64,000 nucleotides of DNA, taken from NCBI GenBank assembly GCA_947069175.1, contig CAMTDV010000012.1:33946341-34010340 (forward strand). The letters are read 5' to 3'. The DNA comes from Scalesia atractyloides. Its lineage: Eukaryota; Streptophyta; Magnoliopsida; Asterales; Asteraceae. The notes beneath the pieces are model-generated. The model searched no databases, was not told the origin of the DNA, and saw only the letters and a list, made by a program, of their open reading frames with translations. A program made the translations under genes and the position numbers. This document shows positions 33,988 through 45,639 of this stretch, piece after piece. Numbering within the stretch: position 1 is the first letter of the stretch; each line of letters starts with the position of its first letter.

Positions 33988-36900
33988 TGTCACACCCCGG
34001 ATTTCCAACTCTAAATCCATACACCAGTGGGACCGGGAGGGGAGTATCGTGACGTCAGTTGATAACATCATTGTCAATTAAACACGGGACAATGGAAGTC
34101 TTGGAGTAAAATTACTATTACAAACCGAATGTTCGAAAATACAAAATAATATACAAGCTTGTAATAGAAGATCCACAGGCGGATCATAAAATGTACATGG
34201 AAAGAATACAAAACAGACTTTAGGCAGATTTAGGATTTGCAAGATCCTCTAGCGCTACCGAGCAGCTTCTAGCCTATTTCGAATTGTACCTGCAGTTTAG
34301 CCTTTGGACGATACGTCAGCTTACGCTGGTAACATATACCCAACTGACTCATTTAGGAAAACTTTAAAATGGTTTTAAGTGCAAAACGGCACAAAATATT
34401 TTATTAACTTGGGAAAGTTGACCTTGCAACCTTGTATCAGATTCACATGTTTGTCAATACATACAGGGCCCAGTACAGAAACCGAGACATGATTAAATAC
34501 ACACCACTCAGGACTCACGAAGGAGTCATCCCCAACGTCTTGGGAACATTGCATATGAGCATCAAAAGGTGTATGCCTACACCCCGTGCTAAGGTCGTGT
34601 CCAATAACTAATGTATTGAGCCAAGATATCCAGGAGACGGTAATTTAACCCCCGATGTTTAAGTTATCAAACAAAACTGATTAAAACGAAATATGCGGGT
34701 TTACTAGCCACAAGTGGGCATTCGATTGACCCCATTTTGACCAAGCGGTAATAATTTACCGTATCCCAAGCCCGTATAGGGAAAATAAGTCGTGAGTATT
34801 TACCTGAGCTAGTCTTCTTCTTTTATTTTTAAATAACGCCAGCCGTATACAAAAGTACGAAGTGCAGATAGCATTTACCGCAAGGCTCTAGTCTGGATTA
34901 CGGCATAAGCTAGCCAATTAAATACTAATGGTCTTATAAACTGAATAGTGTACATGATCATTACGTATAACGCTTGATTAAACGATGATATGATAGAATG
35001 TAGTTTAAACCCGACAAGTACTTGACTTGTATAATACGGGTAAACTATAAACATTCTGGACTTTGAAACTAAAATGACAAGGTTAAACCCGTTACGGTTA
35101 AATTCCGTAGAATAGTTAATATACGTAACTGTGCGCATAATAGTGATATCGGGTAACCGGATAAGTCATGGACAAGTTCTATATGCCATTATACTTTAAA
35201 TAAGTTAAGATATCAGTAGGATATCAACTTGTATGCCCGTTAAGGTTCTAAAACGAAATTTTGCCTCATAAAGGAACTTGAATATAATTTTAATGTTATA
35301 GTCATAAGTATTCTTGAAAAATACTTTATTTATGATATAATATCAGTAGGATACCAATTATATGTGTAAATTATCTTTTATGACCAAACTATGCACCGAA
35401 GGGGCATTTTGGTCGTTTTACACATAGTTTATAAATTATTTGGGATTATGAGTTTATAACATGTACCTACTGTAAATATGTATGAAATACGTTTTAAAAT
35501 CAGTAGGTAACAAGTCTTGGTCAATAATATGGTTTAAAACCATACTATGCGACGAAACGACGCTTATGTCGTAAAATGACGTTTTTAAGCGATGTTTACA
35601 AAAACTGACATTAAGGTCAGATTATAATGTTTAAAACAGGTTATTTAATATATCATATCAGTAGATAAATGATTTACCTTGAAAAGATTTGATTAAAACC
35701 ATTTTATAAGCCACAAGGCTAAAACTGTCATTTATCGACATAGTTTAAGGACTTGTTTGAAAACTCAGTTTATAACTTGGTTTAACATCCCAAATAATAC
35801 TACTTATAATATTACATCAGTAGGAAACTCATTTTCAAGTTCATTACCATTTAAAACCTTGTTTTATGTAAAAAGGGCATTTTGGTCAAAGATGGCATAA
35901 TTATGGAACTTGCGCATAAACTTGGATTCTGATTATGATCATGTAATATACCTCATAGGGTTATGCTACATTATATTATGATCATAATGCAACATTAGAT
36001 CAATAAGTAACTAATCTAAATCGAGTCAGAATCGAAAGTCAAAGTAGAAGTCAAACTTTGCGACTTTCGGTTGCGAACCGGCCCTAGAACTGAATTGACG
36101 AGCCGAACATGTTCTTACATTTCTAATAATTATTACCAACTTTTTTAAGTGTCAAAACAGGTTTCATAACATATATAAGATCAATTTATGATTTTTCCGA
36201 AAATGGCCTGTTTGACTTTTTATTTTCATAATCTTTGACCCGTCAATTGGTCTAGCAAACGTGGATCTTCAGGAGGTGCCCTTTATAGGGACTAACACAT
36301 ACCTTATTAAGATCACTTAGCCATGTTCATTTCGAACAATGGCTGGACCATAATGGTATTAACCGAAAGTCAAAGCGTTTTACGAAAATGCTTGACTTTT
36401 GGCTATAAAAGCCTATAAACGAAAATGCAAGAGCAAGGAACACTTACAAGAGGTTCCTACAATGCAAGAGAACTAAGTTGGATGCTCCTTTTAGCTAAGA
36501 ACTTCCAGAGGAGGGAGAAGAGTTATGATTTAGAAATGTGCAAGTTCAAATGGTGAACTTGATCACCTATTAGGTGTTTAGGGGTGTAAGAAGAAGCTTA
36601 CAAGTGTCCCAAAACGTGGCATAGCTGATTACAAGTCCGTGGTTTCGAATTTAAATGGTTTTGGAGCTTTGCTTGGCTACCAAATATTTTCTGCGTCAGA
36701 CCTGTTCTCGCGGCCCGCGACCGCCCCAAGGCCATTTCAAAGTTTGACACTTTAGCCCCTTAACTTGTAAAAGCTTATAAAAACCTTTTTAAACACCTTT
36801 TTGGCACTTTTAGCCCTCTGTAGCCAATACTTGGCATACCCGGGATTATGCCCGGACATTGTCGAGCTCTTGGTTCGTTAAAAGGTCACTCTGAGGTATA

Positions 36901-37005
36901 AATTAACATGTTGACGCTTTTAATCCCTCCATCATCCAACTTTCACATATTTACAAAATTGAACCCTCTCGTCCAACAAATGGCACGTATGAGAGTTTAG
37001 GACTT
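33988..37005 (-). repeat. 5' LTR of B, truncated at its outer end
   Basis: Colinear with 22964-26013 of the other LTR. Anchors again occur about 158 bp apart (near 35500, 35658, 35817 and 35999). It stops at 37005 inside GAGTTTAGGACTT, where the other LTR continues for 300 bp to TGTAACATCC. Confidence 0.88.
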
Positions 37006-38290
37006 AGAGATCTAATCCTCCAAGAAGGCATAGTTCAAGATACCCAGTTCACCCAGGTGGTGACAAGATGTATCAAGACTTGAAGAGAATTATTGGTGGA
37101 TGGGTTTGAAGAAATCCATAGCCACTTATGTAGCTAAGTGTCTGACATGTTCGCAAGTTAAGACCGAACATCAGAAACCGTCAGGACTTCTACAACAATT
37201 GGAAATTCCCACATGGAAATGGGAAATAGTAACTATGGATTTGATTACCAAGTTACCTAAGTCCAAAAGTGGAAACGACACTATCTGGGTCATAGTGGAT
37301 AGGCTGACTAAGTCAACACATTTCTTGCCAATTAAAGAAACGTACAATTCAGAAAAATTGGATAAGTTATATGTGGACAAGATTGTGTCTCTACACGGTG
37401 TGCCAGTATCTATTGTATCTGATAGAGATACTAGATATACCTCTCAATTTTGGAAAAGTTTCCAACAATCTTTAGGCACACGATTGAACTTTAGTACGGC
37501 TTACCACCCGCAGACGGATGGACAAAGTGAGCGTACTATTCAAACATTGGAAGACATGCGTGATTGATTTAGGTAGAAGTTGGGATGACCACTTACCCCT
37601 AATAGAATTCTCCTACAATAATAGTTATCATACGAGCATCAAGGCTGCTCCTTTTGAGGCCTTGTATGGGAGAAAATGTAGAACGCCCGTGTGTTGGGTA
37701 GAAGTTGGGGAAGACCAACTATCAGGACCAGAGATTGTCCTGGAGACCACTTAAAGATTATGCAAATCTGTGATCATCTCAAAGCTACCAGGGACAGGCA
37801 GAAGAGCTACGCTGAGAAGAGGCGTAAACCTCTTAAGTTCCAAGTAGGGGACAAAGTCATGTTAAAAGTGTCACCCTGGAAAGGTGTTGCGCTTTGGGAA
37901 GAAAGGCAAGATAAGCCCAAAATATATAGGACCGTTCGAAATAGTCGAATGTGTCGGCGTTGTAGCTTATAAGCTCAGATTGCCAGAGGAGCTTAGTGGA
38001 ATTCATGATGTGTTCCACATCAGTAACCTTAAGAAATGTCTAGCCGATGAGTCGCTAGCAATGTCGCACAAGGATGTGCAAATTGATGAAAACCTGAGGT
38101 TCATTGAGAAACCGATTTCGATCGAGGATCGACAGGTTAAGAAGCTCCGATGTAAATTGATACCTATAGTAAAGGTTAAATGGGACGCCTTTAGAGGTCT
38201 CGAGTATACATGGGAGGTTGAGTCCACTATGAGACAAAAGTACCCCATCTTTTTGAATAAAATCTCAAGGTCGAGATTTCTTTTAAGGGG
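37006..38290 (+). pseudogene. Gypsy A integrase and chromodomain remnant
   Basis: Starts in the segment just before the H2C2 domain (GDKMYQDLK...). Frame 37100-37567: [17 protein letters not shown] (zinc domain), [40 protein letters not shown] and [19 protein letters not shown] (Asp, Asp, Glu). A one-base slip before 37560 leads to 37518-37754 ([19 protein letters not shown]). Frame 37884-38294 gives the C-terminus with HDVFHISNLKKCL and VKVKWDAFRGLEYTWE. It is nearly colinear with B's integrase. Everything N-terminal to it in A's pol is missing. Confidence 0.9.
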
Positions 38291-38293
38291 GTA
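38283..38293 (+). other. Polypurine tract of gypsy A
   Basis: TTAAGGGGGTA abuts the 3' LTR. The first ~17 bases of that LTR (TGTAACACCCTGTAAAA in the 5' copy) are missing here. Confidence 0.75.
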
Positions 38294-38852
38294 GTGTCCA
38301 ATAATATAGTGACACGTAATATATTTTTATTTTTAGTCTACTAAAGACTAACAAGGACTAAGACTTTTTATTTTTTATCACACCCCGACCCGCAGCGGAA
38401 TAAGAGCGGGGCATAATTGGGTTATCACCAAAGCTCATGATATTTACTAATATGTTTCATATTTATTAAAGTCAAAATTACATTCCCAAATATCCAAACA
38501 TGTCCATACAATACAAAGAAAATAAACCAAGCAAAACAATCCCAAACTCTAAATCATTTTGTTCTTCTAGTCCAATCCTAAGTGTTTCTTGCTGCAGCTG
38601 GTTCACATGTATCATGTGTAAAAATGGGGGTTTTTGGGTCAACATAAGTTGGCGAGTGAACCTTGTTAGATAAACATTTATTATTGATTTACTTATTAGT
38701 TTATCAATGAAAAATTGTGCATAATCATAAATGAGCAAATGTAAATAACCAAGCAGTAGCAATAGCAATCACAACTATAACATACAATAACACACGATAG
38801 CATACATTAACATACCAACATCATACGATAAATAACATGAATGAAACTGTGC

Positions 38853-39012
38853 GATCAAGGCTCAATCAAACGGAGCCGATCGTATTGCATGTACTGAAAA
38901 TGAAAAATGTCTGTGTGATCAAGGCTCAATCAAACGGAGCCGATCGTATTGCATGTACTGAAAATGAAAAATGTATGTGCGATCAAGGCTCAATCAAACG
39001 GAGCCGATCGTA
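38853..39012. repeat. 64-bp tandem repeat, 2.5 copies
   Basis: Units begin GATCAAGGCTCAATCAAACG at 38853, 38917 and 38981, almost identical. GCTC...GAGC around CAATCAAACG is a short inverted repeat within each unit. A second small duplication (ACGCTCATAATGTAATGGGG) follows at 39031 and 39061. Confidence 0.92.
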
Positions 39013-39584
39013 TGTGGGCACGCCAGGTTCACGCTCATAATGTAATGGGGAACATGCTCAACGCTCATAATGTAATGGGGAGCGGCGGCCTATGAAATTG
39101 CATGTACTGAAAATAATAAATTGCATCCAACGATAACCACACAACAGTTGAAACAAACTGAATACACATGTTCATGATATGATGTATGCACAATGATTTA
39201 AATATAATATATAGTAAGACACATGATACACCCCAAAACGTGATTAAAACGGGGAATTTGTAAAGATTCACTCCCATTGGGTGCGTTGGATTGGAGATGG
39301 TGAGATGCGCACGAATAGGATGAGCGGAACAACGAAAAATAACTAACCTAAATAATAACGAAAATATAGTAAATGAATGGATTTTATTAAGGATTTTAAT
39401 GGAATTTTTAGATATATTTTTGTGAGTTTAAGGTTATTTTCTATCTTTAAAAATATTATTTTTAAGTATTTTTAATTGATTTTTAAATTAAATTAAATAA
39501 ATAAAAATATAAAAAAAAAATTGTTTATTTTTGCGTTGACCGTTGACCGTTGACTTGTTGACCGGTTCGGTCAGTGTGCAAGTA

Positions 39585-39660
39585 TGCGCTGGGTGAGACT
39601 CGAACCCGAGACTTCCCGTACGCGTGCACGCAGCTCTACCAACTGAGCTACGTGTCTAAC
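39585..39660 (-). ncRNA. tRNA-derived module 1 (A and B boxes)
   Basis: The minus strand has a D-arm-like TAGCTCAGTTGGTAGAGC (pol III A box, 39635-39652) and a T-arm-like GGGTTCGAGTCTC (B box, 39595-39607). The acceptor, anticodon and T stems do not pair properly, so it is a tRNA relic and not a tRNA gene. Confidence 0.6.
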
Positions 39661-39759
39661 CCGAAATAATCTTGTTTTTAATTATATTTATATACTAATT
39701 CGATTTATTCAAAATTCATTTGTTTTTAGAAAAAGATTTTAAATCATCGAACCGGTGCC

Positions 39760-39832
39760 GTTAACCAGACTCGAACGCGTGACGTGCGACTTAGTGTTGC
39801 ACACAGTCCACCGCTGGACTGTGTGTCTAACC
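39760..39832 (-). ncRNA. tRNA-derived module 2
   Basis: B-box-like CGCGTTCGAGTCT (39768-39780, minus). The D-arm position is an 8-bp perfect hairpin, ACAGTCCA-GCGG-TGGACTGT (39803-39822), followed by GTTAGACAC as in modules 1 and 3. Confidence 0.5.
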
Positions 39833-39920
39833 TGGTTAATATCTCGGTTTTTATTATACTTAACAACTAACGGGGTTAACCCGGTTCAGCTTTAATCAAA
39901 AAGGCATTTTATTACTTAGA

Positions 39921-40000
39921 GGGTGCGTGTATCAGGGATCGAACTCGTGACATGCGTGTATTATTTGCACACAGTCCACCGCTGGACTGTGTGTCTAACC
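39921..40000 (-). ncRNA. tRNA-derived module 3
   Basis: B-box-like CGAGTTCGATCC (39936-39947, minus) and the same ACAGTCCA/TGGACTGT hairpin (39970-39989). Spacing to module 2 is 169 bp. Confidence 0.5.
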
Positions 40001-40841
40001 CGTTTAAAATACCAATTTTAATTATACTTATAACTTAACTATCTTCGTCTTCTTCACTCAAATTACAGTCGACGGTGTTACTAATCCGTTTTCTTGTTTT
40101 TTTTTACGATTAACAATCATTCTTAAGGCTAAAATGAAATGGCAGAGACGGTATTGGAAGTAACATACCGTAGGAATGATTTATCACAGAATTTCCGGCA
40201 ATGCGTCGGCTCTGTTTTTGTGCACCTCAACTGAACAAAACAATTAACCGTTTTGATTAGCCAATCGTGGAATTGAAGTGATAAACAAACGTTAAAAGTG
40301 TGTTTGAAGGTCCTTACCGTTTCACAGACGAAGATAACGATTTCCAGAAATTTTCCGGCGAATGGAATTATTTGATAACGGTGCCTGAATTCGATTTCAA
40401 TTGAAAGGTTTAAGTTGGAAAGAGCTTAACAATTGTTAGACTACGACGGTATTGAAAGAATTACCGTTTTGATGATGAATACGGTTTTCCGGCGAACTTG
40501 CAGAAATTTCCGGCGAGTTGATTTAAGCGTTCCGATGGACTGAAAGTATGACGAAAGTGAAATGGAAGATTTGTATGATGTTTCTGAGTCGCGAGAGGGG
40601 TCTTGATTGAAGTAATTTGGACTTTGATTATTTTCGGTTATAAAAACCGATGATGATAAAAATTGATGTTCATTCAAATCCGAATTGATTAAAATCGTCG
40701 GTGCATCGGTTATAAACCTGAATGTGCGATTAATCAAATGATTAGACGGTTGAATTGCCGATTTCGGTTTCTCAGTTGGCGCAACCGGTTTAACTATATT
40801 TGTATATAAGACTTATTTGTTTCCTAATGTTGACAGAAAAC

Positions 40842-40940
40842 AGCAAGTGGCGGAGTGGTGATGTGTGTGTGTGTTAAGTCTTTGGATTTCACTTCCGGCT
40901 GACCCGGGTTCGAGTCCCGGCAGCAACATTTTATTTTTAT
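40842..40940 (+). mobile_element. SINE-like tRNA-derived sequence
   Basis: Plus strand TGGCGGAGTGGTGATG (A box) and CCGGGTTCGAGTCCCGG, a perfect 5-bp T-stem with its TTCGAGT loop (B box), about 45 bp apart and followed by a T-rich tail (TTTTATTTTTATTTATTTT). This is the layout of plant tRNA-derived SINEs of Leu/Ser type. The anticodon region is a GT microsatellite, so no tRNA is made. Target duplication not found. Confidence 0.5.
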
Positions 40941-41067
40941 TTATTTTGTTTTCACTTTTTATCAAAAATAATTTTTATAGTTTAGTTTGTTTATTAATTA
41001 TGTATCATTAAAAATCAAAATAATCATAAATACACAACGTGACATTTATAACTTGATATTCGATTAC

Positions 41068-41098
41068 AAAACGGAGCGGGTTTTGGAAACCCGTTTTT
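41068..41098. repeat. Terminal hairpin of insertion C
   Basis: CGGGTTT-TGG-AAACCCG, with further AAAACGG/CCGTTTT pairing outside it, 14 bp from the outer edge of insertion C. Confidence 0.7.
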
Positions 41099-41111
41099 GA
41101 CAACTGTTACA

Positions 41112-41375
41112 AAAAGTGTCAACATGCTCAAACTAAGTCTTTGAGTGATTTCTGATGTCAACAAGCATAAACCGAGCCTCTGAGTGACCATTAGTGTTAA
41201 CATGCTTAAAATATAGCCTCTGAGTGACCATTAGTGTCAACATGCTTAAAACATAGCCTCTGAGTGAACATTAGTGTCAACATGCTTAAACTTGGCCTCT
41301 GAATGACCGTTGTGTCAACATGCCCAGCCTTTGAGTGACATTGAAGTCAACATGCTTATAACGAGCCTCTGAGTG
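41112..41375. repeat. GTCAACATG/CTCTGAGTGAC array in A 3' LTR
   Basis: Seven copies, colinear with 7640-7945 but with different small indels. Confidence 0.85.
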
Positions 41376-44300
41376 ATCCTTTACGAAGTCCTAACTCTCG
41401 TATGTTCCATTTGTTGAACGAGAGGGATTAAATCTATGATTATATAAATTGGACGTTGGAGGGATTAAATGTGTCAACATGTTAATTTATACCTCTGAGT
41501 GACCTTTTAATGAACCGAGAGCTCGACAAGGTCCGGCCATAATCCCGTATACGCCAAATATTGGCTACGGAGGGCAAAATATGCTAAAAAGTTGTTTTAG
41601 GAGGTTTTAAGGGTGCTTAATAAGTTGAGGGGCTAAACGTAACAAACTTCAATTCTGCCTATGAGGCGCTCGCGAGGCGCGAGAGGCCTGTGTTTGCAGA
41701 AAGTTTGCTTGGCCTCCACACATATTGCCAAAAACCATTTTTTTCAAAACTATGGACTTTCAAACAGCTATGCCACATTTTAGGACACCTATAAGCTCCC
41801 TCTTACACCCCTAAACATCTGGCATCACCTCCTTTGAGTTCTCGAACTATAAATAGGTGTTCAAGTCCATCATTTGAACTTGCACCTTTCTTATTCATAA
41901 CTCTTCTCCCTCTACTGGAAGTTCCTAACTGAAAGGAGCATCCAACTTAGTTCTCTTGCATTCTTGGAACCTCTTGTAAGTGTTCCTTCCTTGTGCATTT
42001 TCGTTTATAGGCTTTTATAGCCAAAAGTCAAGCGTTTTACAGAAAACACTTTGACTTTCGGTTAAGACCATTATGGTCCAGCCATTGTTCGAAATGAACA
42101 TGGATAAGTGATTGTAATAAGGTAGGTGTTAGTCCCTATAAAGGGCACCTCCTTAAGATCACGTTTGCTAGACCAATTGACGGGTCTATGATATTAAAAA
42201 GTCAAACAGGCCATTTTTCGGAAAAATCATAAATTGATCTTATATGTGTTATGAAACCTGTTTTAACACTTAAATAAGTTGGTAATAATTATTAGAACAT
42301 GTAAGAACATGTTCGGCTCGTCAATTTCAGTTCTAGGGTCGGTTCGCAACTGAAAGTCGCGAAGTTTGACTTCTGCTTTGACTTTTGATTCTGACCCAAT
42401 TTAGATTAGTTAGATACTGATCTAAAGTTGCATTATGATCATAATATAATTAGCATATCCTCTGAGGTTATATTACATGATCATAATCAGAATCTGAGTT
42501 TATGTGCAAGTCCGTAATTATGCTATTGTTTACTAAAATGCCTTTTTTGCATAAATCAAGGTTTTAATGATAATGAACTTGTAAACAAGTTTTCTACTGA
42601 TATAATATTATAAGTAGGATTATTTGGGCTGATAAACCAGATTATAAACTGAGTTTACGAGCAGGTCCTTAAATTATGTCGATAAATGACGATTTAGCCC
42701 CTGTGGCTCATAAAATGGTTTTAATCAACTCTTTTCAAGGTAAATCATTTATCTACTGATATGTTATATTAAATAGCATATCTAAAACATTTTAATCTGA
42801 CCTTAACATCAGTTTTCATAAACATCACCCATAAGACGTCATATAACGACATAAGCGCCATTTCGGCGCATAGTATGGTTTTAAACCATATTAGTTTACC
42901 AAGACTTGTTACCTACTGATTTTAAAACTTATTTTAAATATATTTACAATATGTACATGTTATAAACTCAGAATCCCAAATAATTTATAAACTATGTGTA
43001 AAATAACCAAAATCCCCCTGTTGTGCATAGTTTGGTCATAAAAGATAAAGTACACATATAGTTGATATCCTACTGATATTATATCATAACTAAAATATTT
43101 TTCAAGAATAATAATATTTATAACATTAAATTATATTAAGTTCCTTTTATACGGTATGAAATTACCGAAACGCCCTTATGAGGCATTGTTTCAATTTAAA
43201 ACCATAACGGCATATAAGTTGATATCCTACTGATATTACAACTTAATCAAAGTATAATGGCATATAGAACTTGTCCATGACTTATCCAGTTACCCGATAT
43301 CGCTTATATGCATATGGTTAAGTATATGTAACTAGTTTACGAAAATTTAACCAAAAGGGTTTAATCTTATCATTTTAATCTCAAAATCCAGAATGTTCAT
43401 TGTTGACCCATATTATGCAAGTCAAAGTACTTGTCGGGTTTAAACTACATTCTATCAATCATTGTTTAATCAGCGTTATACATTTTGATCATGTACACTA
43501 CTCGGTCTAAGTCTATGACATAAATAAAGACCGTCAGTATATAATTGGTTAGCTTATGCCATAATCCAGACTAGAGCCTTCCGGTAAATGCTATCTGCAC
43601 TTAATTCATTTTGGATACGGTTGAGATATTAAATCTTGCATTTTAAATCAAGACTAACTTAGGTAAATACTCTTGACTTATTTTCCCTATACGGGCTTGG
43701 GATACGGTCCGCTTGGTCCGAAATGGGATCAATCAATGCCGATTAGTGACTAGTAAATCCGTATATTATGTTTTAATCAGTTTTGTTTGATAACTTAAAC
43801 ATCAGGGGTTAACTACCATGTCCTAGATATCCTCGCTCATTACATTAGATAATGGCCACGATCTTAGCGCGGGGTGTAGGCATACACCTGACAGACGCTC
43901 AAATGCAACTACCCACACTTGTTGGGGATAATTCCTACGTGAGTCATAAGTGGTGTGTACGTTAATCATGTCTTGATTTTTGTACTGGGCCCTGTAAGTA
44001 TGGACAAACATGCGAATCTGTTAACAAGGTTGCAAGGTCAACTTTCCCAAGTTATAAAAGATTTTGTGCCTTGTGCACCAAAAAAAAATTATTTTCAAAT
44101 GTTTTCAAAATGAGTCAGTCGGGTGTATTTACCAGCGAAAGCTAACGTATTTTCAAAAGACTAAGTTGCAGGTACAATACGAAATAGGCTGGAAGCTGCT
44201 CGGTAGAGATATAAGAGGATCTTGTAAATCCTTAGATCTGCCCAAAGTCTGTTATACATTTTGTACATTTTACGATCCGTCTGTGGATCTTCTAGTACGA

Positions 44301-44474
44301 GCCTGTATATTATGTTGTATTTCAAACATTTGGTTTGTAATAGTAATTTTACTCCAAGACTTCTGTTGTGCCGTGTTTAATTGACAATGATGTTATCAAC
44401 TGACGTCACGATACTCCCCATCCAGGCCAACCGGTGTATGGATTTAGGTTGAAAATCCGGGGTGTGACATCCAA

Positions 44475-45638
44475 GCTTGAGAAAATGCTTCAAGAGTGCT
44501 TCCAAGTCTTGCAAATGCCTGAATCATCTTTGAACCTCCATGTTTGTATAAATTTCTCATTGTTTGAGTTTTAAAAAGTGAAGATGGTTGTGGTGTTGCT
44601 TGGCCGATTTCAAGGGAGGAGAGAAGAAGGAGGTAGAGTTGTTGGTTATTGATTGAAAATAGATGTGAAGATGAAGTGTTGGTATGGTTAATTTTCTTAG
44701 ACTTCACCACCCACTCAGCATACTCAAATATCTTACAACACATCAAAGAAGAAGTGAGTGGGTGGGGAACCCACCATGATCGTTGGGGGGGGGGGGTGAT
44801 TTGGGTTTTATTATTTTTTATATAAACTTTGTTATATTTTATAACTTTTATAAAATTTGAATGTTTCGGGTATAGCGTCTTGTGACACGAATGTATAAAT
44901 AATAAATGACACATGATTTGGTATGCTAAAACATGTTAACTTAGACTAGTCGTTTTCTTGTTCGGTGACGAATAGGCTCGTATTTCGTACCGGTCAATTG
45001 CCTGTAAATTGTATTCTTTTTACGGAATTGTTTGTATATCTTTCTTCGAGATATTTTTGATGTCCAAAATTCATTAACTAGTCGCTAGACTTGTAATTTT
45101 GCTAATTTCATCATAGTTTTTATATTGGCTTTGTTATCGGGTAAATACCGAATGAGTTGTGTAGCTTTAAACGATATAGTTTATATAAGGATTTTGTGTT
45201 ATTTTTAATACCCTATATATTTTTTATGGTAAAGGATTTCGGACATTTGTTGCTTTGTTATGCGGAGTGTTATACATTTTTGAAGAATTGCTGAATTTGT
45301 CTGTGGACAAGACAATTTAGTGGTTATATAATTTTTCTGGAAAGTATTATTTGTTAGCTATTTCCAGCTAATGTTTCTATGTAATATTTGTTGCGGACAT
45401 ATTTTTATGTCTAGTTTTTGCCATGTCGGGCTGTATCGCGACTAGTCCTGACATGAATAGTGTGTTCATATTTCTGCTGCTAGTCAAGGACATAGTTTTG
45501 TAGTGTTTTAAATTGTGGTGGATTTGTTATCATACTAAGTTATGATATTGTTCATTCTTATACTTTTAAGACTTAAGAAAATCAAGTCAAATATGCGAAA
45601 ATAAATCATTTAATAAATTGTGGCCAAATTTGCAATTC
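44475..45638 (-). other. AT-rich flank of A, possible 3' LTR of gypsy F
   Basis: Lies between A's right target copy and the end of F's pol. A purine tract followed by TG (minus strand AACAGGGGAGAAG, then TGAATTGCAAATTTGG) at about 45639 fits a polypurine tract and LTR start, so this stretch, continuing at 7560 and leftward, may be F's 3' LTR. A run of 12 G occurs at 44785-44796. The 156-codon minus ORF at 44444-44914 crosses the A boundary and has no family signature. Confidence 0.45.
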
Positions 45639-45639
45639 A

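Larger units (their letters stand above)
22964..37005 (-). mobile_element. Gypsy chromovirus B (same family as A), nested in A
   Basis: The left (3') LTR 22964-26314 is complete, and the polypurine tract lies at its right edge. The minus strand then carries, from right to left, accessory ORF, repeat array, gag, protease, RT, RNase H, integrase and chromodomain. The right (5') LTR starts at 33988 beside a primer site (33973-33983, reading TGGTACAGAGC) and breaks off at 37005, 300 bp short of its outer end. The left flank TAAAC should be the target site; its partner was deleted. A and B share LTR, leader and coding sequence, so A received a copy of its own family. Confidence 0.9.
38363..41111 (-). 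mobile_element. Insertion C, probable solo LTR with embedded tRNA-like modules
   Basis: It interrupts A's 3' LTR: sequence before 38363 and after 41111 is contiguous in the sister LTRs. On the minus strand it starts TGTAACAGTTGTC at 41111 and ends GGTCGGGGTGTGATA at 38376, close to the TGTAACA...CGGGGTGTGACA pattern of long gypsy LTRs here. Thirteen T-rich bases (38363-38375) remain unexplained at the left edge, and no clear target duplication survives. No coding domain is seen. An A-tailed retroposon in minus orientation is the main alternative. Confidence 0.6.
7561..44469 (+). mobile_element. Gypsy chromovirus A (Tekay/Del-like), broken by three insertions
   Basis: Seen: TCCAA immediately before 7561 and after 44469; LTRs starting TGTAACACCC (7561) and ending GGGGTGTGACA (44469); iMet-type primer site at 19516; polypurine tract at 38283. 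The order is LTR, proline-rich accessory ORF, tandem repeats, gag, [deletion], integrase with a chromodomain-like tail, LTR. The long LTR (about 3.4 kb without insertions), the iMet primer and the C-terminal chromodomain fit the Tekay/Del chromovirus lineage (family knowledge). Insertions: Copia 9616-18098, gypsy B 22964-37005, element C 38363-41111. Protease, RT and RNase H are missing through the deletion at 37005. Confidence 0.88.
38294..44469 (+). repeat. 3' LTR of A (segments 38294-38362 and 41112-44469)
   Basis: Colinear with the 5' LTR once the Copia element (5' copy) and insertion C (3' copy) are removed. Anchors TACTGA lie at 42415, 42595, 42754, 42914, 43071 and 43228. It ends GGGGTGTGACA at 44469, followed by TCCAA. 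Confidence 0.88.

Noticed and set aside
39585..39660. Functional tRNA gene
   Set aside because: A and B boxes are present, but the anticodon and acceptor stems do not pair and the T-stem is mismatched.
40441..40737. 98-codon minus-strand ORF in insertion C
   Set aside because: No domain, no neighbouring frame, and it is within probable LTR sequence.
41068..41111. Helitron 3' end (hairpin near terminus)
   Set aside because: A hairpin is present, but no CTRR end, no TC start at the other side, and no insertion between A and T. LTR-like TGTAACA...GTGTGATA ends fit better.
44785..44796. Run of 12 G as a polypurine tract
   Set aside because: No LTR start or element end lies beside it. It may be a sequencing or slippage feature.
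44444..44914. 156-codon minus-strand ORF
   Set aside because: Crosses the exact boundary of element A (44469), has no recognisable domain, and its composition is that of AT-rich intergenic DNA.
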